Shown here: positions 36,731-46,057 of the stretch, piece after piece
Position numbering within the stretch: position 1 is the stretch's first letter
How the letters are laid out: each line of letters starts with the position of its first letter
From: Sphingomonadales bacterium Ga0077559
GTDB lineage: Bacteria > Pseudomonadota > Alphaproteobacteria > Sphingomonadales > Sphingomonadaceae
Length of the DNA stretch: 64,000 bases
Direction of reading: 5' to 3'
Assembly (NCBI GenBank): GCA_001464315.1
Contig: LNFK01000078.1
Span: 1 to 64,000, forward strand
Program-made: the position numbers and the translations under genes
The notes under the pieces: generated by a model
The model's input: only the letters and a program-made list of their open reading frames with translations
Databases searched by the model: none
Told to the model about the DNA's origin: nothing

Positions 36731-37348
36731 CTATTGCAGAGTTACGCGGTCATCCGATCCGTCATGCCGCCCGAAAAACTGCATGAGCTGCACGATCAGA
36801 TCGGCTCGATCCGACAGGCCACGCGCCTCCAGTAGAGCCTGCTTCGCCGCATAATCGAATGGCGCAATCTGTGCGATCGCATTGACCAACGAATAATCGT
36901 CAAGCTGACCCACAGCTGCCCAATCGACCGCATAGCCCTGCGCGTCGGCAAAGCGCCGCGATTCGATTTCCAATGAAGCACGCTCGGCAATCGACAGCGC
37001 TTCGGCGGCTTCGTCTTCTTCCCACAATTCAGCTTGAACCTGGCGGAAGGTCGTCGTCGCATCAATCTCCTTGATGACGGTGAAGCGCTGCAGCCCCTCG
37101 AGGATTACATTATACCGACCATCCTCCATCGCCTCGACATCGCCGATCCTGCCCAAACATCCGACTTCAAACAATGGCGGGTTTGTCCCTTGCCCCTTCG
37201 GCTGGATCATTCCGACCATCCGGTCACGCGCCAGAGAATCGCCGACTAGATCGCGGTAGCGCGGCTCGAAGATATGCAGCGGCAACTGCATCCCGGGAAA
37301 AAGGATCGCGCCAGTCAGCGGGAAAATCGAGATGCGGCGGACGGTCAT
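36731..37348 (-). CDS. Lon N-terminal (substrate-binding) domain protein
   Basis: This 205-residue protein consists of a Lon-type N-terminal domain only: ISIFPLTGAILFPGMQLPLHIFEPRYRDLVGDSLARDRMVGMI, then CLGRIGDVEAMEDGRYNVILEGLQRFTV, with a helical C-terminal part. It has no ATPase or protease domain. It overlaps the start-proximal cnoX gene by 4 bases. That suggests a joint role in protein quality control, although the family's function is unproven. Confidence 0.9.
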   Translation of the reverse strand: MTVRRISIFPLTGAILFPGMQLPLHIFEPRYRDLVGDSLARDRMVGMIQPKGQGTNPPLFEVGCLGRIGDVEAMEDGRYNVILEGLQRFTVIKEIDATTTFRQVQAELWEEDEAAEALSIAERASLEIESRRFADAQGYAVDWAAVGQLDDYSLVNAIAQIAPFDYAAKQALLEARGLSDRADLIVQLMQFFGRHDGSDDRVTLQ

Positions 37349-38268
37349 CCGAACAGGATCGCAGACAACTTACGACGTGTCGCCGCCACCCATGGATCTT
37401 CGAGGCCGATCATTGAGAAAATTTCAAGCAAACGTGCCTTCGCAGTGCCTTCATTCCAATCGCGGTCGGCGGCAATGATGTGAAGCAGGGATTCTGCTGC
37501 CGCATCGCGCTCGCCCGCCGCCATCAAGGCATTGGCCAGTTCCAGTCGCTTGCCGTGATCGTCGGGCGCGGCATCGACGGACGACTTAAGCGCTTCGAGT
37601 TCGTCCGGTGCTACTGCTGCGGCAGCAATGCTCAAAACTGAGCCAGCCTTCGCCAAAGCAGCGTCGCTGCGAAGATCGTCACTCAGGCTGTCAAAGATCG
37701 CCTGTGCTTCTTCCTGCCGGCCGAGCGCGGCGAGCGCGCGGATAATGCCGGACAGCGCTCCTGGATGTTCGGGGGCAATCGCGATTGCGTCGGTGAACAG
37801 GCCATAAGCCTGCTCTGCGCCATTATGTTCGAGCAATTCATCGCCAGCATCGATAAGCGGCGCGATTTGCGCGGCGAGGTCGGGTGCAGCATCACTGACC
37901 ACAATGGGCAGCTTTTCGAGCAATTGATCGAGCATCTGCTTAAGTTGCGGCTCGGTGCGGGCGGGCGACAGGTCGGCGACGGGCTGTCCTTGGAATATTG
38001 CATAGACGGTAGGGATCGATCTTACTTGGAATTGCGCAGCAATGAATTTATTCTCGTCGACATTGACCTTGGCCAGAACCACGCCCTTGTCGGCATAGTC
38101 CGTCGCTACCTTTTCCAGGATCGGGGTCAGTTGCTTGCATGGTCCGCACCATTCGGCCCAGAAATCGAGAATGACGAGTTTGTCCATCGATGGGGTGACC
38201 ACATCGACACGAAATTGTTCGACTGCTTTCTGCTCGTCGCTGGTCAGGCCCATGGTCGCCAAAATCAT
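37345..38268 (-). CDS. cnoX: Thioredoxin-fold co-chaperone CnoX (YbbN)
   Basis: This 307-residue protein has an N-terminal thioredoxin domain with the intact active site WCGPC (Cys41, Cys44), followed by TPR-like helices (about 130-307). CnoX is a chaperedoxin that holds unfolded proteins and passes them to GroEL or DnaK. E. coli CnoX lacks the CxxC, whereas the Caulobacter protein has it, as here. Two starts are possible, at 38268 and 38253; the first has GGAGA immediately upstream. It is followed by the Lon-N gene. Confidence 0.9.
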   Translation of the reverse strand: MILATMGLTSDEQKAVEQFRVDVVTPSMDKLVILDFWAEWCGPCKQLTPILEKVATDYADKGVVLAKVNVDENKFIAAQFQVRSIPTVYAIFQGQPVADLSPARTEPQLKQMLDQLLEKLPIVVSDAAPDLAAQIAPLIDAGDELLEHNGAEQAYGLFTDAIAIAPEHPGALSGIIRALAALGRQEEAQAIFDSLSDDLRSDAALAKAGSVLSIAAAAVAPDELEALKSSVDAAPDDHGKRLELANALMAAGERDAAAESLLHIIAADRDWNEGTAKARLLEIFSMIGLEDPWVAATRRKLSAILFG

Positions 38269-38364
38269 TCTCCGGTAGATTCGTTCGAGACCCTATGTGG
38301 GCAAAGCGGGGTATTTCACAAGACAGGCAATCACCCTTCAGCACAAAAACCGCATATTTGGGGC

Positions 38365-38393
38365 TTGCGGGGGTGTATACCCCATGCTAACGG
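38365..38393 (+). promoter_or_regulatory. Predicted promoter of tRNA-Gly
   Basis: TTGCGG at 38365-38370 and TAACGG at 38388-38393 are separated by 17 bases. They lie 41 bp before the tRNA, a normal spacing. The -35 and 17-bp spacer resemble the promoter proposed for tRNA-Ser in this window. Confidence 0.4.
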
Positions 38394-38434
38394 CGCGCCT
38401 CACCTGTCGGGAATTATGCATTTCCGACCGCCGA

Positions 38435-38509
38435 GCGGGCGTAGCTCAGGGGTAGAGCACAACCTTGCCAAGGTTGGGGTCGAGGGTTCGAATCCCTTCG
38501 CCCGCTCCA
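38435..38509 (+). tRNA. tRNA-Gly (anticodon GCC), CCA encoded
   Basis: The 7-bp acceptor stem GCGGGCG pairs with CGCCCGC. The D-loop contains AGCTCAGGGGTAGAGC, the anticodon loop CTTGCCAAG has GCC, and the T-arm is GAGGGTTCGAATCCCTT. The discriminator T is followed by an encoded CCA. It reads glycine GGC and GGT codons. Confidence 0.97.
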
Positions 38510-38541
38510 GTTTTTCAGCAGAGAACAGTGTGTCTGCGCGC

Positions 38542-39672
38542 TTAAGCGCCGCGGACCATTGTGCTTTTTGCCAGGCGGTAGGCTAGGCCGGGGAGACCGC
38601 CATAATTGGCCTTGTGATAAGCGGAATCGGGCGTCAGCTGCGCGGTCAGGCGGCGGTGGGCTTCGCCGAGCGCATGATACGGTACGCTTGGCAGCAAATG
38701 GTGCAGCGCGTGATAGCGCAGGCCAACCGGCGCCCAGATGGCGGGCAGCAACGCGGGAGGAGGCACGTTGACGCTGTCGAGAAACTGCGCGGTTACGCTG
38801 AGCGGTGCGCCATCATTTTCCCAAAGATGCGCGACCAGCGTACGCACCTGATTCAATACGGCTACAGCGGACACGATCACGAGGAATATCAAAAATGCGT
38901 TCAGTGGAATGAAACCGCTGAATACGCCTGTCAGCAGGGCAATCGCCCAGACGCTCGCTGCGGTTTCCTGCCACAGCCAGTTGCGCCGCGCTTCACCTTC
39001 GGCGGGGCGGCGGCGGAATGCAGGGTTAATGACGAGGCCCGAATACCGCTCGACGACGATCTTGCGTAATGGCGGGATGATCAACGACAAGGGCGCGAGC
39101 ACTGCATTGCGGAACAGCAGCGCAAAGGGCGCGAGCAACGATACCAGAATGAATAACGGTAATGTCCAAGGCTTCATCAGCGCGAGCGGCAGATATTCGG
39201 GGTCTTGATCGGTGCCGTAGCGCGTGCGCGCGTGATGCAGATTATGGATGCCTTCATACATGTACGACGGCACGAGCAATGGCACGCCGATCACGGCGTT
39301 GAAGCCGAAGCGGAAACCCGGCAGAGCCGAATGCTTAATATGCGTAACCTCATGAATGAATCCGCCGGCGCGGTACAGCGCTAGCACTGAAACGACTCCG
39401 GCCAAAATCTGCAACCACAGAGCGGGTGCGAGAATTGCGCCAGCAAGTCCAGCATAGCCAAGCGCTGCGGAGGCCAGAAAGTCGGACCAGTAGATATGCG
39501 GCTTCGGCGTACCAAGATCACGTGTCATTTCGGCCACCGCGCGCAGCATGGCTTTGTCGTCGGGCACATGTTTCAGCCGCTGCGCACGCGCAGCGATGTC
39601 ATCACCAGCCGGTGTTTCAGGGCCTGCTTCAAGCGGGGAGATGGCGATTCCAGTCATTTTCAACGTCTTCAT
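38542..39672 (-). CDS. Fatty acid desaturase family membrane protein
   Basis: This 376-residue membrane protein has the three histidine boxes of membrane desaturases: FIHEVTH, NLHHARTRYG and ALHHLLP. There are two pairs of hydrophobic segments between them. It uses a di-iron centre and oxygen to introduce a double bond or hydroxyl into a lipid. The substrate is not certain; carotenoid and acyl-lipid enzymes share these boxes. The ATG at 39670-39672 was chosen over an earlier start that lacks family residues. Confidence 0.87.
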   Translation of the reverse strand: MKTLKMTGIAISPLEAGPETPAGDDIAARAQRLKHVPDDKAMLRAVAEMTRDLGTPKPHIYWSDFLASAALGYAGLAGAILAPALWLQILAGVVSVLALYRAGGFIHEVTHIKHSALPGFRFGFNAVIGVPLLVPSYMYEGIHNLHHARTRYGTDQDPEYLPLALMKPWTLPLFILVSLLAPFALLFRNAVLAPLSLIIPPLRKIVVERYSGLVINPAFRRRPAEGEARRNWLWQETAASVWAIALLTGVFSGFIPLNAFLIFLVIVSAVAVLNQVRTLVAHLWENDGAPLSVTAQFLDSVNVPPPALLPAIWAPVGLRYHALHHLLPSVPYHALGEAHRRLTAQLTPDSAYHKANYGGLPGLAYRLAKSTMVRGA

Positions 39673-39778
39673 ATGGATTTCTGTTGATGAACAGATAGGC
39701 GCTGGTCGTGGCGATATCATGGCAAAAATGGCGAATTGTGACGGCTTGTTCCTGCCAGCCTGATTGACGCACCCGATA

Positions 39779-41341
39779 TCAGCGTTCTTTTGTGGCGCTG
39801 AATTTCAGGTCGGGATGCTTTTCCTGTTGGTAACCGACATCCCAAGCCGAGCGCGCCATGAACACCGGATGTCCATCACGGTCCTTGGCCATATTGCCCC
39901 CATTGAACGAGACAAATTGGGCCAAAGCAGCATCAGTACCGATCAGCCACCGGGCAGTGTCATAGGGTGCAGGTTCGAGAAACGCGTCGACCTTATACTC
40001 GGCCTCCAACCGTGAAATCAGCACATCGAGCTGAAGCTGACCGACGACACCGATCACCCAATTAGAGCCGATTTCTGGGTAAAACACCTGAATAACGCCT
40101 TCTTCGCTTAAGTCGTCGAGTGCCTTGCGCAGTTGCTTCGTCTTGGTGGGGTCGCGCAACACTACTCGGCGCAGGATTTCAGGCGCAAAATTGGGCAATC
40201 CGGTGAAGCGGACTTCGTTGCGCTCGGACAATGTGTCACCCACGCGGAGCGTGCCGTGATTGGGGATGCCGATGATATCGCCCGGCTCGGCGCTATCGGC
40301 TATCTCGCGGTCCTGCGCGAAGAACAGGATCGGGGAGTGAATAGCGACAGGTTTGCCAAGGCCGGACGGCGTGAGTTTCATGCCGCGCTTGAACGTGCCC
40401 GAACATAGCCGCATGAACGCGATCCGGTCGCGGTGCTGCGGGTCCATATTAGCCTGCACTTTGAAAATAAAGCCGGTGACTTCTTTGCCAGAAGGATCGA
40501 TGACGCCCATTGAGCTTGGCTGGGGGCGCGGCGGTGGGGCATAGGCAGCAATCGCGGTGATCAGGTCGATCACGCCAAACTCCTTGAGCGCGGATCCGAA
40601 ATATACTGGCGTCAAGTCGCCGTTCTGGAACGCGGTGAGGTCGAAATCGGAATAGCCTGCCTGTGCAAGCTCAGCCTCTTCGCGCAGGCGCGTTACACCT
40701 GCCGGAGTGAGTACGGCCTCGAGGCTTTCCGCGTTCAAACCTTCATGGTCGCTGACTTTGCCTTCGAACGCTTTGCTATCGCCCGATGGCTGGCTCAACC
40801 GACCGCTAGTGAAGTCGTAAATGCCCTCGAACTCTCCACCCATACCCACCGGCCAGTTCATCGGACAGACGTCGAGTGCGAGCGCGTCAGCAACCTCGTC
40901 GATCGTTTCGAACGCAGCGCGGCCCTCGCGGTCGACCTTGTTGACGAAGGTGATGATTGGCACGCTGCGCAGACGGCAAACTTCGAACAGCTTGCGTGTC
41001 TGCGGCTCGATACCTTTCGCGGCGTCGATGACCATGATCGCACTGTCCACGGCGGTGAGCGTGCGGTATGTGTCCTCGCTGAAATCTTCATGGCCCGGCG
41101 TATCGAGCAAGTTGAAAACGATGCCGTCCTTCTGGAAGGTCATAACCGACGACGTAACCGAAATACCGCGCTGCTGTTCAATCTTCATCCAGTCCGACCG
41201 CGCGCGCCGCGCCTGCCCGCGTGCCTTGACTTCACCTGCTAGGTGGATCGCTCCGCCCTGCAGCAACAGTTTTTCGGTCAGCGTTGTCTTACCCGCGTCG
41301 GGATGGGATATGATAGCGAATGTGCGGCGGTTGAGCGTCAT
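39779..41341 (-). CDS. prfC: Peptide chain release factor 3
   Basis: This 520-residue GTPase recycles RF1 and RF2 from ribosomes after termination. It has the P-loop ISHPDAGKTTLTEKLLL (about 12-28), the switch ARSDWMKIEQQRGISVTSSVM, DTPGHEDF and NKVDREGR. The C-terminal EF-like domains contain IQVFYPEIGSNWVIGVVGQLQLDV. RF3 is present in only some bacterial lineages. It is 107 bp downstream-facing from the desaturase gene and appears to be its own unit. Confidence 0.96.
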   Translation of the reverse strand: MTLNRRTFAIISHPDAGKTTLTEKLLLQGGAIHLAGEVKARGQARRARSDWMKIEQQRGISVTSSVMTFQKDGIVFNLLDTPGHEDFSEDTYRTLTAVDSAIMVIDAAKGIEPQTRKLFEVCRLRSVPIITFVNKVDREGRAAFETIDEVADALALDVCPMNWPVGMGGEFEGIYDFTSGRLSQPSGDSKAFEGKVSDHEGLNAESLEAVLTPAGVTRLREEAELAQAGYSDFDLTAFQNGDLTPVYFGSALKEFGVIDLITAIAAYAPPPRPQPSSMGVIDPSGKEVTGFIFKVQANMDPQHRDRIAFMRLCSGTFKRGMKLTPSGLGKPVAIHSPILFFAQDREIADSAEPGDIIGIPNHGTLRVGDTLSERNEVRFTGLPNFAPEILRRVVLRDPTKTKQLRKALDDLSEEGVIQVFYPEIGSNWVIGVVGQLQLDVLISRLEAEYKVDAFLEPAPYDTARWLIGTDAALAQFVSFNGGNMAKDRDGHPVFMARSAWDVGYQQEKHPDLKFSATKER

Positions 41342-41419
41342 GTGGGGCGCTTTAAGCGATTTCGAGTTAAATGGAACATGTAACGGTCAAGAAATCGCGC
41401 CCGCCAAAGCTGTAATGGC

Positions 41420-42043
41420 TTATCGCTTCAACCCGTTTGTCAGAAACTCAGCGGCGATGTTGGCGACTTCACGCACGTCGCGATCTTCGCTCATGACGCC
41501 ATAACGGAGCCCCAAAAATACGTTCATGCCCACAATCGCCCAAGCGTGTACCTCCTCGACGTCATCTCGGACCTGCCCGTTGGCAGCAGAATCTTTCAGA
41601 CTGGCGACATAGCCGGCGACCGTATTTTCATAATGTGCGCGGTAGCTCGGCGGATCGACAAATTCTGCTTCATCGATAATCCGGTACAGCTCCTTATGCT
41701 CCCGTACGAATGTGAGAAACTGTGCCAAACCTTTGCGCTCGCCTTCAAGCCGGTTGGACTCCGCTGCTATAACGGGGCCGACCGTGTTGCGGACCTGAGC
41801 CGACATATCGCGGACCAGCGCTTGAAATAGAGATTCTTTCGAATCGAAATAGGTGTAGAAACTGCCCAAGGCGACTCCGGCGCGCTGGGTAATGCTGACC
41901 ACCGAGCTTTCGTGAAAGCCTTTCTCGCCAAATTCAGCCGCAGCCGCGTCAAGCAGCAGGCGCAAGGTTTTGCGCCCGCGTTCCGTTCGCGGAGTTTTGG
42001 CGGCGGGTGTCATTGTTGCCGATATGCCACGTTCTGTGGGCAT
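41420..42043 (-). CDS. TetR/AcrR family transcriptional regulator
   Basis: This 207-residue regulator has a typical N-terminal helix-turn-helix: RLLLDAAAAEFGEKGFHESSVVSITQRAGVALGSFYTYFDSKESLFQALV (about 28-77). A ligand-binding helical domain follows. It diverges from a TonB-dependent receptor gene, with a 22-bp palindrome between that overlaps the receptor promoter. This suggests local repression relieved by the receptor's substrate or a product of it. The start ATG at 42041-42043 has GGAGA directly upstream; an ATG at 42013 is an alternative. Confidence 0.92.
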   Translation of the reverse strand: MPTERGISATMTPAAKTPRTERGRKTLRLLLDAAAAEFGEKGFHESSVVSITQRAGVALGSFYTYFDSKESLFQALVRDMSAQVRNTVGPVIAAESNRLEGERKGLAQFLTFVREHKELYRIIDEAEFVDPPSYRAHYENTVAGYVASLKDSAANGQVRDDVEEVHAWAIVGMNVFLGLRYGVMSEDRDVREVANIAAEFLTNGLKR

Positions 42044-42065
42044 TCTCCAGCAATCCTCTCACTTC

Positions 42066-42087
42066 AAGTTGAAACATGGTTCAACTT
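42066..42087. promoter_or_regulatory. Operator palindrome between the TetR regulator and the TonB-dependent receptor
   Basis: AAGTTGAA and TTCAACTT form perfect 8-bp arms around the 6-bp centre ACATGG. The left arm contains part of the proposed -35 of the receptor gene, so binding should block RNA polymerase. The size and symmetry are typical of TetR operators, and the TetR gene starts just 23 bp away. Confidence 0.8.
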
Positions 42088-42097
42088 TCACTATAGC
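42069..42097 (+). promoter_or_regulatory. Predicted promoter of the TonB-dependent receptor gene
   Basis: TTGAAA at 42069-42074 and TATAGC at 42092-42097 are separated by 17 bases. The -35 sits inside the operator palindrome. A small hairpin CGGGT-AAAG-ACCCG at 42109-42122, followed by CTTTTT, lies in the leader before the start codon and could modulate expression. Confidence 0.6.
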
Positions 42098-42145
42098 AGT
42101 TTTCAGAACGGGTAAAGACCCGCTTTTTCTGCAGGAGAGTGACAT

Positions 42146-44503
42146 ATGAAATCCGCCAAAATCTCGATAATACGTTCCGCATTGCTGGCGAGCATTGCTG
42201 CCTCTGGACTGGCATTTGCAGTTCCTGTCATGGCTCAAGATTCGACAGTTGCCGATGAAGGCGAAGGTGGTGATGAAATCATTGTTACTGCCCGTCGCCG
42301 CGAAGAGAATCTGCTCGATGTGCCAATCGCGGTCAGCGCGTTTTCTGGCGAGGCGCTCGAAATGCGCGGCGCGATCGACCTCACCGACATCGGTAACATC
42401 ACGCCCAACACCACGCTCGAAACATCACGCGGCAGCAACTCGACATTGTCTGCTTTCATCCGCGGCATAGGACAGCAGGATCCGGTTTCGGGTTTTGAGC
42501 CTGGCGTCGGCATCTATCTCGACGATGTGTATCTGAACCGTCCGCAAGCAGCCGTGCTCGACATTTACGAAGTCGAGCGCATCGAAGTACTTCGCGGCCC
42601 ACAGGGCACGCTTTACGGACGCAATACTATTGGCGGTGCGGTGAAATATGTCACCAAGCGGCTGCCTCAGGAAGTATCGGTCAAGGTACGCGGCACATAC
42701 GGCACATATGATCAGGCCGAGGGCGTGATCACCGCTTCTGCGCCGCTTGGCGACATTGTTCGCGTCGGCGCGAGCTTAGCACGCCTGTCGCGTGGCGGCT
42801 TCGGCGACAATCTGACCACGGGCCTTGAAAATTATAACAAGGATGTCTGGGCTGCCCGCGGCACAGTCGAGCTTGGCGGTTATGACGCGCCTGTGTCGAT
42901 TCGGATCAGCGGTGATTACAGCCGCGATAAAAGCGATCCGCGCGGCGGCCATCGCTTGATCCCTGGCCTGCTTTCTGGCGCACCGGTGCTGAACAATGTT
43001 TATGATACACGCGGCGGCCTGATCGACCCCGAACAGGATATTGAAGCTTACGGTCTTGCGATGAACATCGCGGTCAATCTGTCCGAGAACCTGACGCTGC
43101 GGTCAATCAGTGCCTGGCGCAAGGACAGCACGTTGACACCCATTGATTTTGACGCGCTACCCGGCGTCGATGTCGATGTCCCCGGCGGCTATTTCAACGA
43201 ACAGATCAGCCAGGAAGTGCAGCTGCTGGTCGATGCCGGACCGTTGAACGGCATGATTGGGGCATATTATCTCGATGCAACCGCCGACACTTTGTTCGAC
43301 GTGCGTCTGTTCACCACATTGGCTGGATTAACCGCGTTCACCAATGCTGCGGTTGATACTGAAACCTATGCCGTTTTCGGCGATTTCACCTATGACTTTT
43401 CCGAGCAGTTCAGCGTATCGCTTGGCGGTCGCTACACATGGGATGAACGCACTGCGAATATCCTGCGTCAGAATTATCTCGGAGGCGGTTCGCCATTTTT
43501 TGGCGGTGCAGGCGTGCCCTTTGGTGCGGCAAGCACGAACTTCAGCGGCAAGCGGAGCTTCAAGAAATTCACGCCGCGTGCATCGGTCAGCTTCAAGCCA
43601 ACGCCCGATCACAATATCTATGCCAGCTATAGCCAGGGCTTTAAGGGCGGCGGCTTTGACCCGCGCGGTGTCGGGACAAACGCACCCGATCTCAATGGTA
43701 ACGGCATTCGCGGCGAAAATGACGAAGTTGCAGCCTTCCTGAGCTTCCGCCCGGAAAGCGTCGATAGCTATGAAGTCGGCTACAAGGGTAATTTGTTTGA
43801 TGGCGGCCTGACATTTGCGCTCGCAGGCTTCTACGCCGATTATCAGGATGTCCAAATCCCAGGCTCGGTCGCTTGCATCGTTGGCGGATTGCCGTCATTC
43901 TGCGGCGTTACTTCAAATGCTGGCAAAGCAACGTTCAAGGGCGTTGAGCTGGAATTCAACGCGCGACTTGGCGAAAACTTTGCCGCTGACGGTGACCGGC
44001 TGAACCTGCTTGGCGCGGTTGGCTATATCGATGCCCAGTTTGACGAATATATTACCAATATCGCCAGCGTGCCGACAGATGTTGCTAACTTCCGTCAAAT
44101 CCAGAACACCCCGTCATGGACCGCGAGCGCTACGCTTGCCTACATGACGCCAATTGGAGCTGGAAGATTGAATTTGGGAACGACATTGTCGTACCGCAGC
44201 AGTACCAACCAGTTCGAAATTCCCAATCCATATATCGACCAGTCGGGCTATGCATTGCTCGATGCCAGTATCGTCTACACCTCGCCTGACGACACATGGA
44301 GCATTGGCCTGCACGGCAAGAACCTTACAGACAAGGAGTATAAGACCTCGGGCTATAGCTTCATTGCAGGTAACGCGACGACCGGTGTTCCAACGATTGG
44401 TGTCAACGGTTTGCCCGTTGCCTCGCTTGGCCGCGAAGGAACGCTCACCGCATTTTACGGCAATCCGCGTCAGGTATTTGTGACCGCCGGGTTTAAGTTC
44501 TAA
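42146..44503 (+). CDS. TonB-dependent outer membrane receptor
   Basis: This 785-residue receptor has a signal peptide (about 1-30) and a TonB-box-like stretch DEIIVTARRREENLLDVPIAV (about 43-63). A plug domain contains RGIGQQDPVSGFEPGVGIYLDDVY, and the beta barrel ends in the aromatic residue F (GFKF). Sphingomonads use many such receptors for siderophores, vitamins or plant and aromatic compounds; the substrate here cannot be read. GGAG lies before the ATG. Its TetR neighbour and operator suggest induction by a specific compound rather than by iron alone. Confidence 0.94.
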   Translation: MKSAKISIIRSALLASIAASGLAFAVPVMAQDSTVADEGEGGDEIIVTARRREENLLDVPIAVSAFSGEALEMRGAIDLTDIGNITPNTTLETSRGSNSTLSAFIRGIGQQDPVSGFEPGVGIYLDDVYLNRPQAAVLDIYEVERIEVLRGPQGTLYGRNTIGGAVKYVTKRLPQEVSVKVRGTYGTYDQAEGVITASAPLGDIVRVGASLARLSRGGFGDNLTTGLENYNKDVWAARGTVELGGYDAPVSIRISGDYSRDKSDPRGGHRLIPGLLSGAPVLNNVYDTRGGLIDPEQDIEAYGLAMNIAVNLSENLTLRSISAWRKDSTLTPIDFDALPGVDVDVPGGYFNEQISQEVQLLVDAGPLNGMIGAYYLDATADTLFDVRLFTTLAGLTAFTNAAVDTETYAVFGDFTYDFSEQFSVSLGGRYTWDERTANILRQNYLGGGSPFFGGAGVPFGAASTNFSGKRSFKKFTPRASVSFKPTPDHNIYASYSQGFKGGGFDPRGVGTNAPDLNGNGIRGENDEVAAFLSFRPESVDSYEVGYKGNLFDGGLTFALAGFYADYQDVQIPGSVACIVGGLPSFCGVTSNAGKATFKGVELEFNARLGENFAADGDRLNLLGAVGYIDAQFDEYITNIASVPTDVANFRQIQNTPSWTASATLAYMTPIGAGRLNLGTTLSYRSSTNQFEIPNPYIDQSGYALLDASIVYTSPDDTWSIGLHGKNLTDKEYKTSGYSFIAGNATTGVPTIGVNGLPVASLGREGTLTAFYGNPRQVFVTAGFKF

Positions 44504-44530
44504 CTGGGGCGATGCGGAGGTGCTCGGCGG

Positions 44531-45976
44531 TTAAAACGCCCCGGGCACCTCGCGTTGCGCCACATTGGGGTTTTGCGGTAGCGGCAAAACCTGCGGTTCG
44601 ATGATCACCTTGTCATCCTGCGCGCTCAACCCTGCCGTGGCGGGGGTGCAACTGCGTCCGGCGACAAAATCGAGCGCAACACGCAGCGACTCCTCCTGCG
44701 GATCACCGAGCGGGCGACTGATATCGTCAGCAGCGGCGCAACTCGCCCGCATCGTTCCGATAAGTCCGCTATAATAATCCCCCTGACCAGCAGCATTTTC
44801 CTTGGCAAAGGCGACGACGCGAATGCGGTCATCGCATGATGCCTGGTCGAGCGCGATCTGGCCCACCGGCTTACCGAAGCTGTTGCTACCGATCAATGCC
44901 GCATTGGCCCCAAGAAATGGCGGGAATGCCGCCATTACCAGTTCGCTTGCAGACGCCGTCGCACTGGTCGAGATGAAAGCAATCTTTAAAGGTGAGACCG
45001 ACTGGGATCCCGGCTGGAACCGACGCGTTTCATTGTTGGACGATTTCGACGCACGGAAGCGCGTTACCGAAAACACGTCGCTGCTGAACCGATTGCCGCC
45101 GAGCAAATCGCCCATCACTTCGGCGGTCGAAACCAGCCCGCCGCCATTATAGCGGAAATCGATGACGAAATTGGTGATGCCCTGCGCGCGGAAGTCGGCG
45201 AACGCTGTGCGGAGTTGATTATCGGCGGTCGAGATGAAGGTGCGCATATTGATATAACCAACACGCTGGCCACCATTGTCTATTGTCTTCACTCCATAAC
45301 GCGATGACAGCGGGTCGATATTGAAATTGGCCTTGGTCACCGTCAGGTTGCGCGTTCCATTGGCGTCGGTGACCCGCAGTACGCGCGCAGTGCCTGCGGT
45401 GCTTGGCCCGAGCGCGTCGCTGACCCCGTTCGCGCCTTGGGCTGCAATGATGCTGCTTACTGTGGCGAGATTGGCATCGGTTGTGCCGATGGCCAAAATC
45501 TCGGTCCCGCGATCAATGCCAGCCGCCAGTGCTGGAGCGCCTTCGAACGCCTCCATGATGAAAACGCGGTTACCCTGATAGAGCAAGCGGATGCCGAAAC
45601 CGGCGGTCGCGCCTGATGCAAAAAAGGCGTTCTCTTCGGTAATCGAAGTTATGTAAGTGAAGAAACGGTCTTTGCCCTGCGATCGCGCGGTGGCGGTCAA
45701 CGCGTCGATATAGGCCTGAACCGAGCTATACGGGGTTGGGCTGAGCGATGCAGGCAACGTTTCGGGAAATAGATACCATTCGTTGAGCACCGAAAAGGCA
45801 AAATTTTGACGGTTTTGCAGGCTGCACGCACTTGATGACGGTGGTGGCGTAGTGGTTACTATCGTAGGTGGAACAGTGACCGTACTGCCCCCAGATCCAC
45901 CGCCGCCGCCTCCGCCACATGCGGTAACGCCGGCGGCCAAAATGACGATTATGTTTTTAAGCGACACTGTTTTCAT
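44531..45976 (-). CDS. S41 family carboxy-terminal processing protease, lipoprotein
   Basis: This 481-residue protein has a signal peptide ending in the lipobox GVTAC and a glycine-rich spacer (GGGGGGGSGG). A PDZ-like region follows (about 150-210: FGIRLLYQGNRVFIMEAFEGAPALAAGI), then an S41 catalytic domain. The domain has FVIDFRYNGGG, the nucleophile serine in STSATASASELVMAAF, and GSNSFGKPVGQ with the likely lysine. It is probably anchored facing the periplasm, cleaving C termini of envelope proteins. It converges on the TonB receptor gene and has no operon partner visible. Confidence 0.91.
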   Translation of the reverse strand: MKTVSLKNIIVILAAGVTACGGGGGGGSGGSTVTVPPTIVTTTPPPSSSACSLQNRQNFAFSVLNEWYLFPETLPASLSPTPYSSVQAYIDALTATARSQGKDRFFTYITSITEENAFFASGATAGFGIRLLYQGNRVFIMEAFEGAPALAAGIDRGTEILAIGTTDANLATVSSIIAAQGANGVSDALGPSTAGTARVLRVTDANGTRNLTVTKANFNIDPLSSRYGVKTIDNGGQRVGYINMRTFISTADNQLRTAFADFRAQGITNFVIDFRYNGGGLVSTAEVMGDLLGGNRFSSDVFSVTRFRASKSSNNETRRFQPGSQSVSPLKIAFISTSATASASELVMAAFPPFLGANAALIGSNSFGKPVGQIALDQASCDDRIRVVAFAKENAAGQGDYYSGLIGTMRASCAAADDISRPLGDPQEESLRVALDFVAGRSCTPATAGLSAQDDKVIIEPQVLPLPQNPNVAQREVPGAF

Positions 45977-46057
45977 TTTAAATTTTTCCGGTTGCGACCA
46001 TCAATTGCAAATTGGTGCACCGGATGCGTTCAGCGAACAAGGGAATTTCTTCGATGA

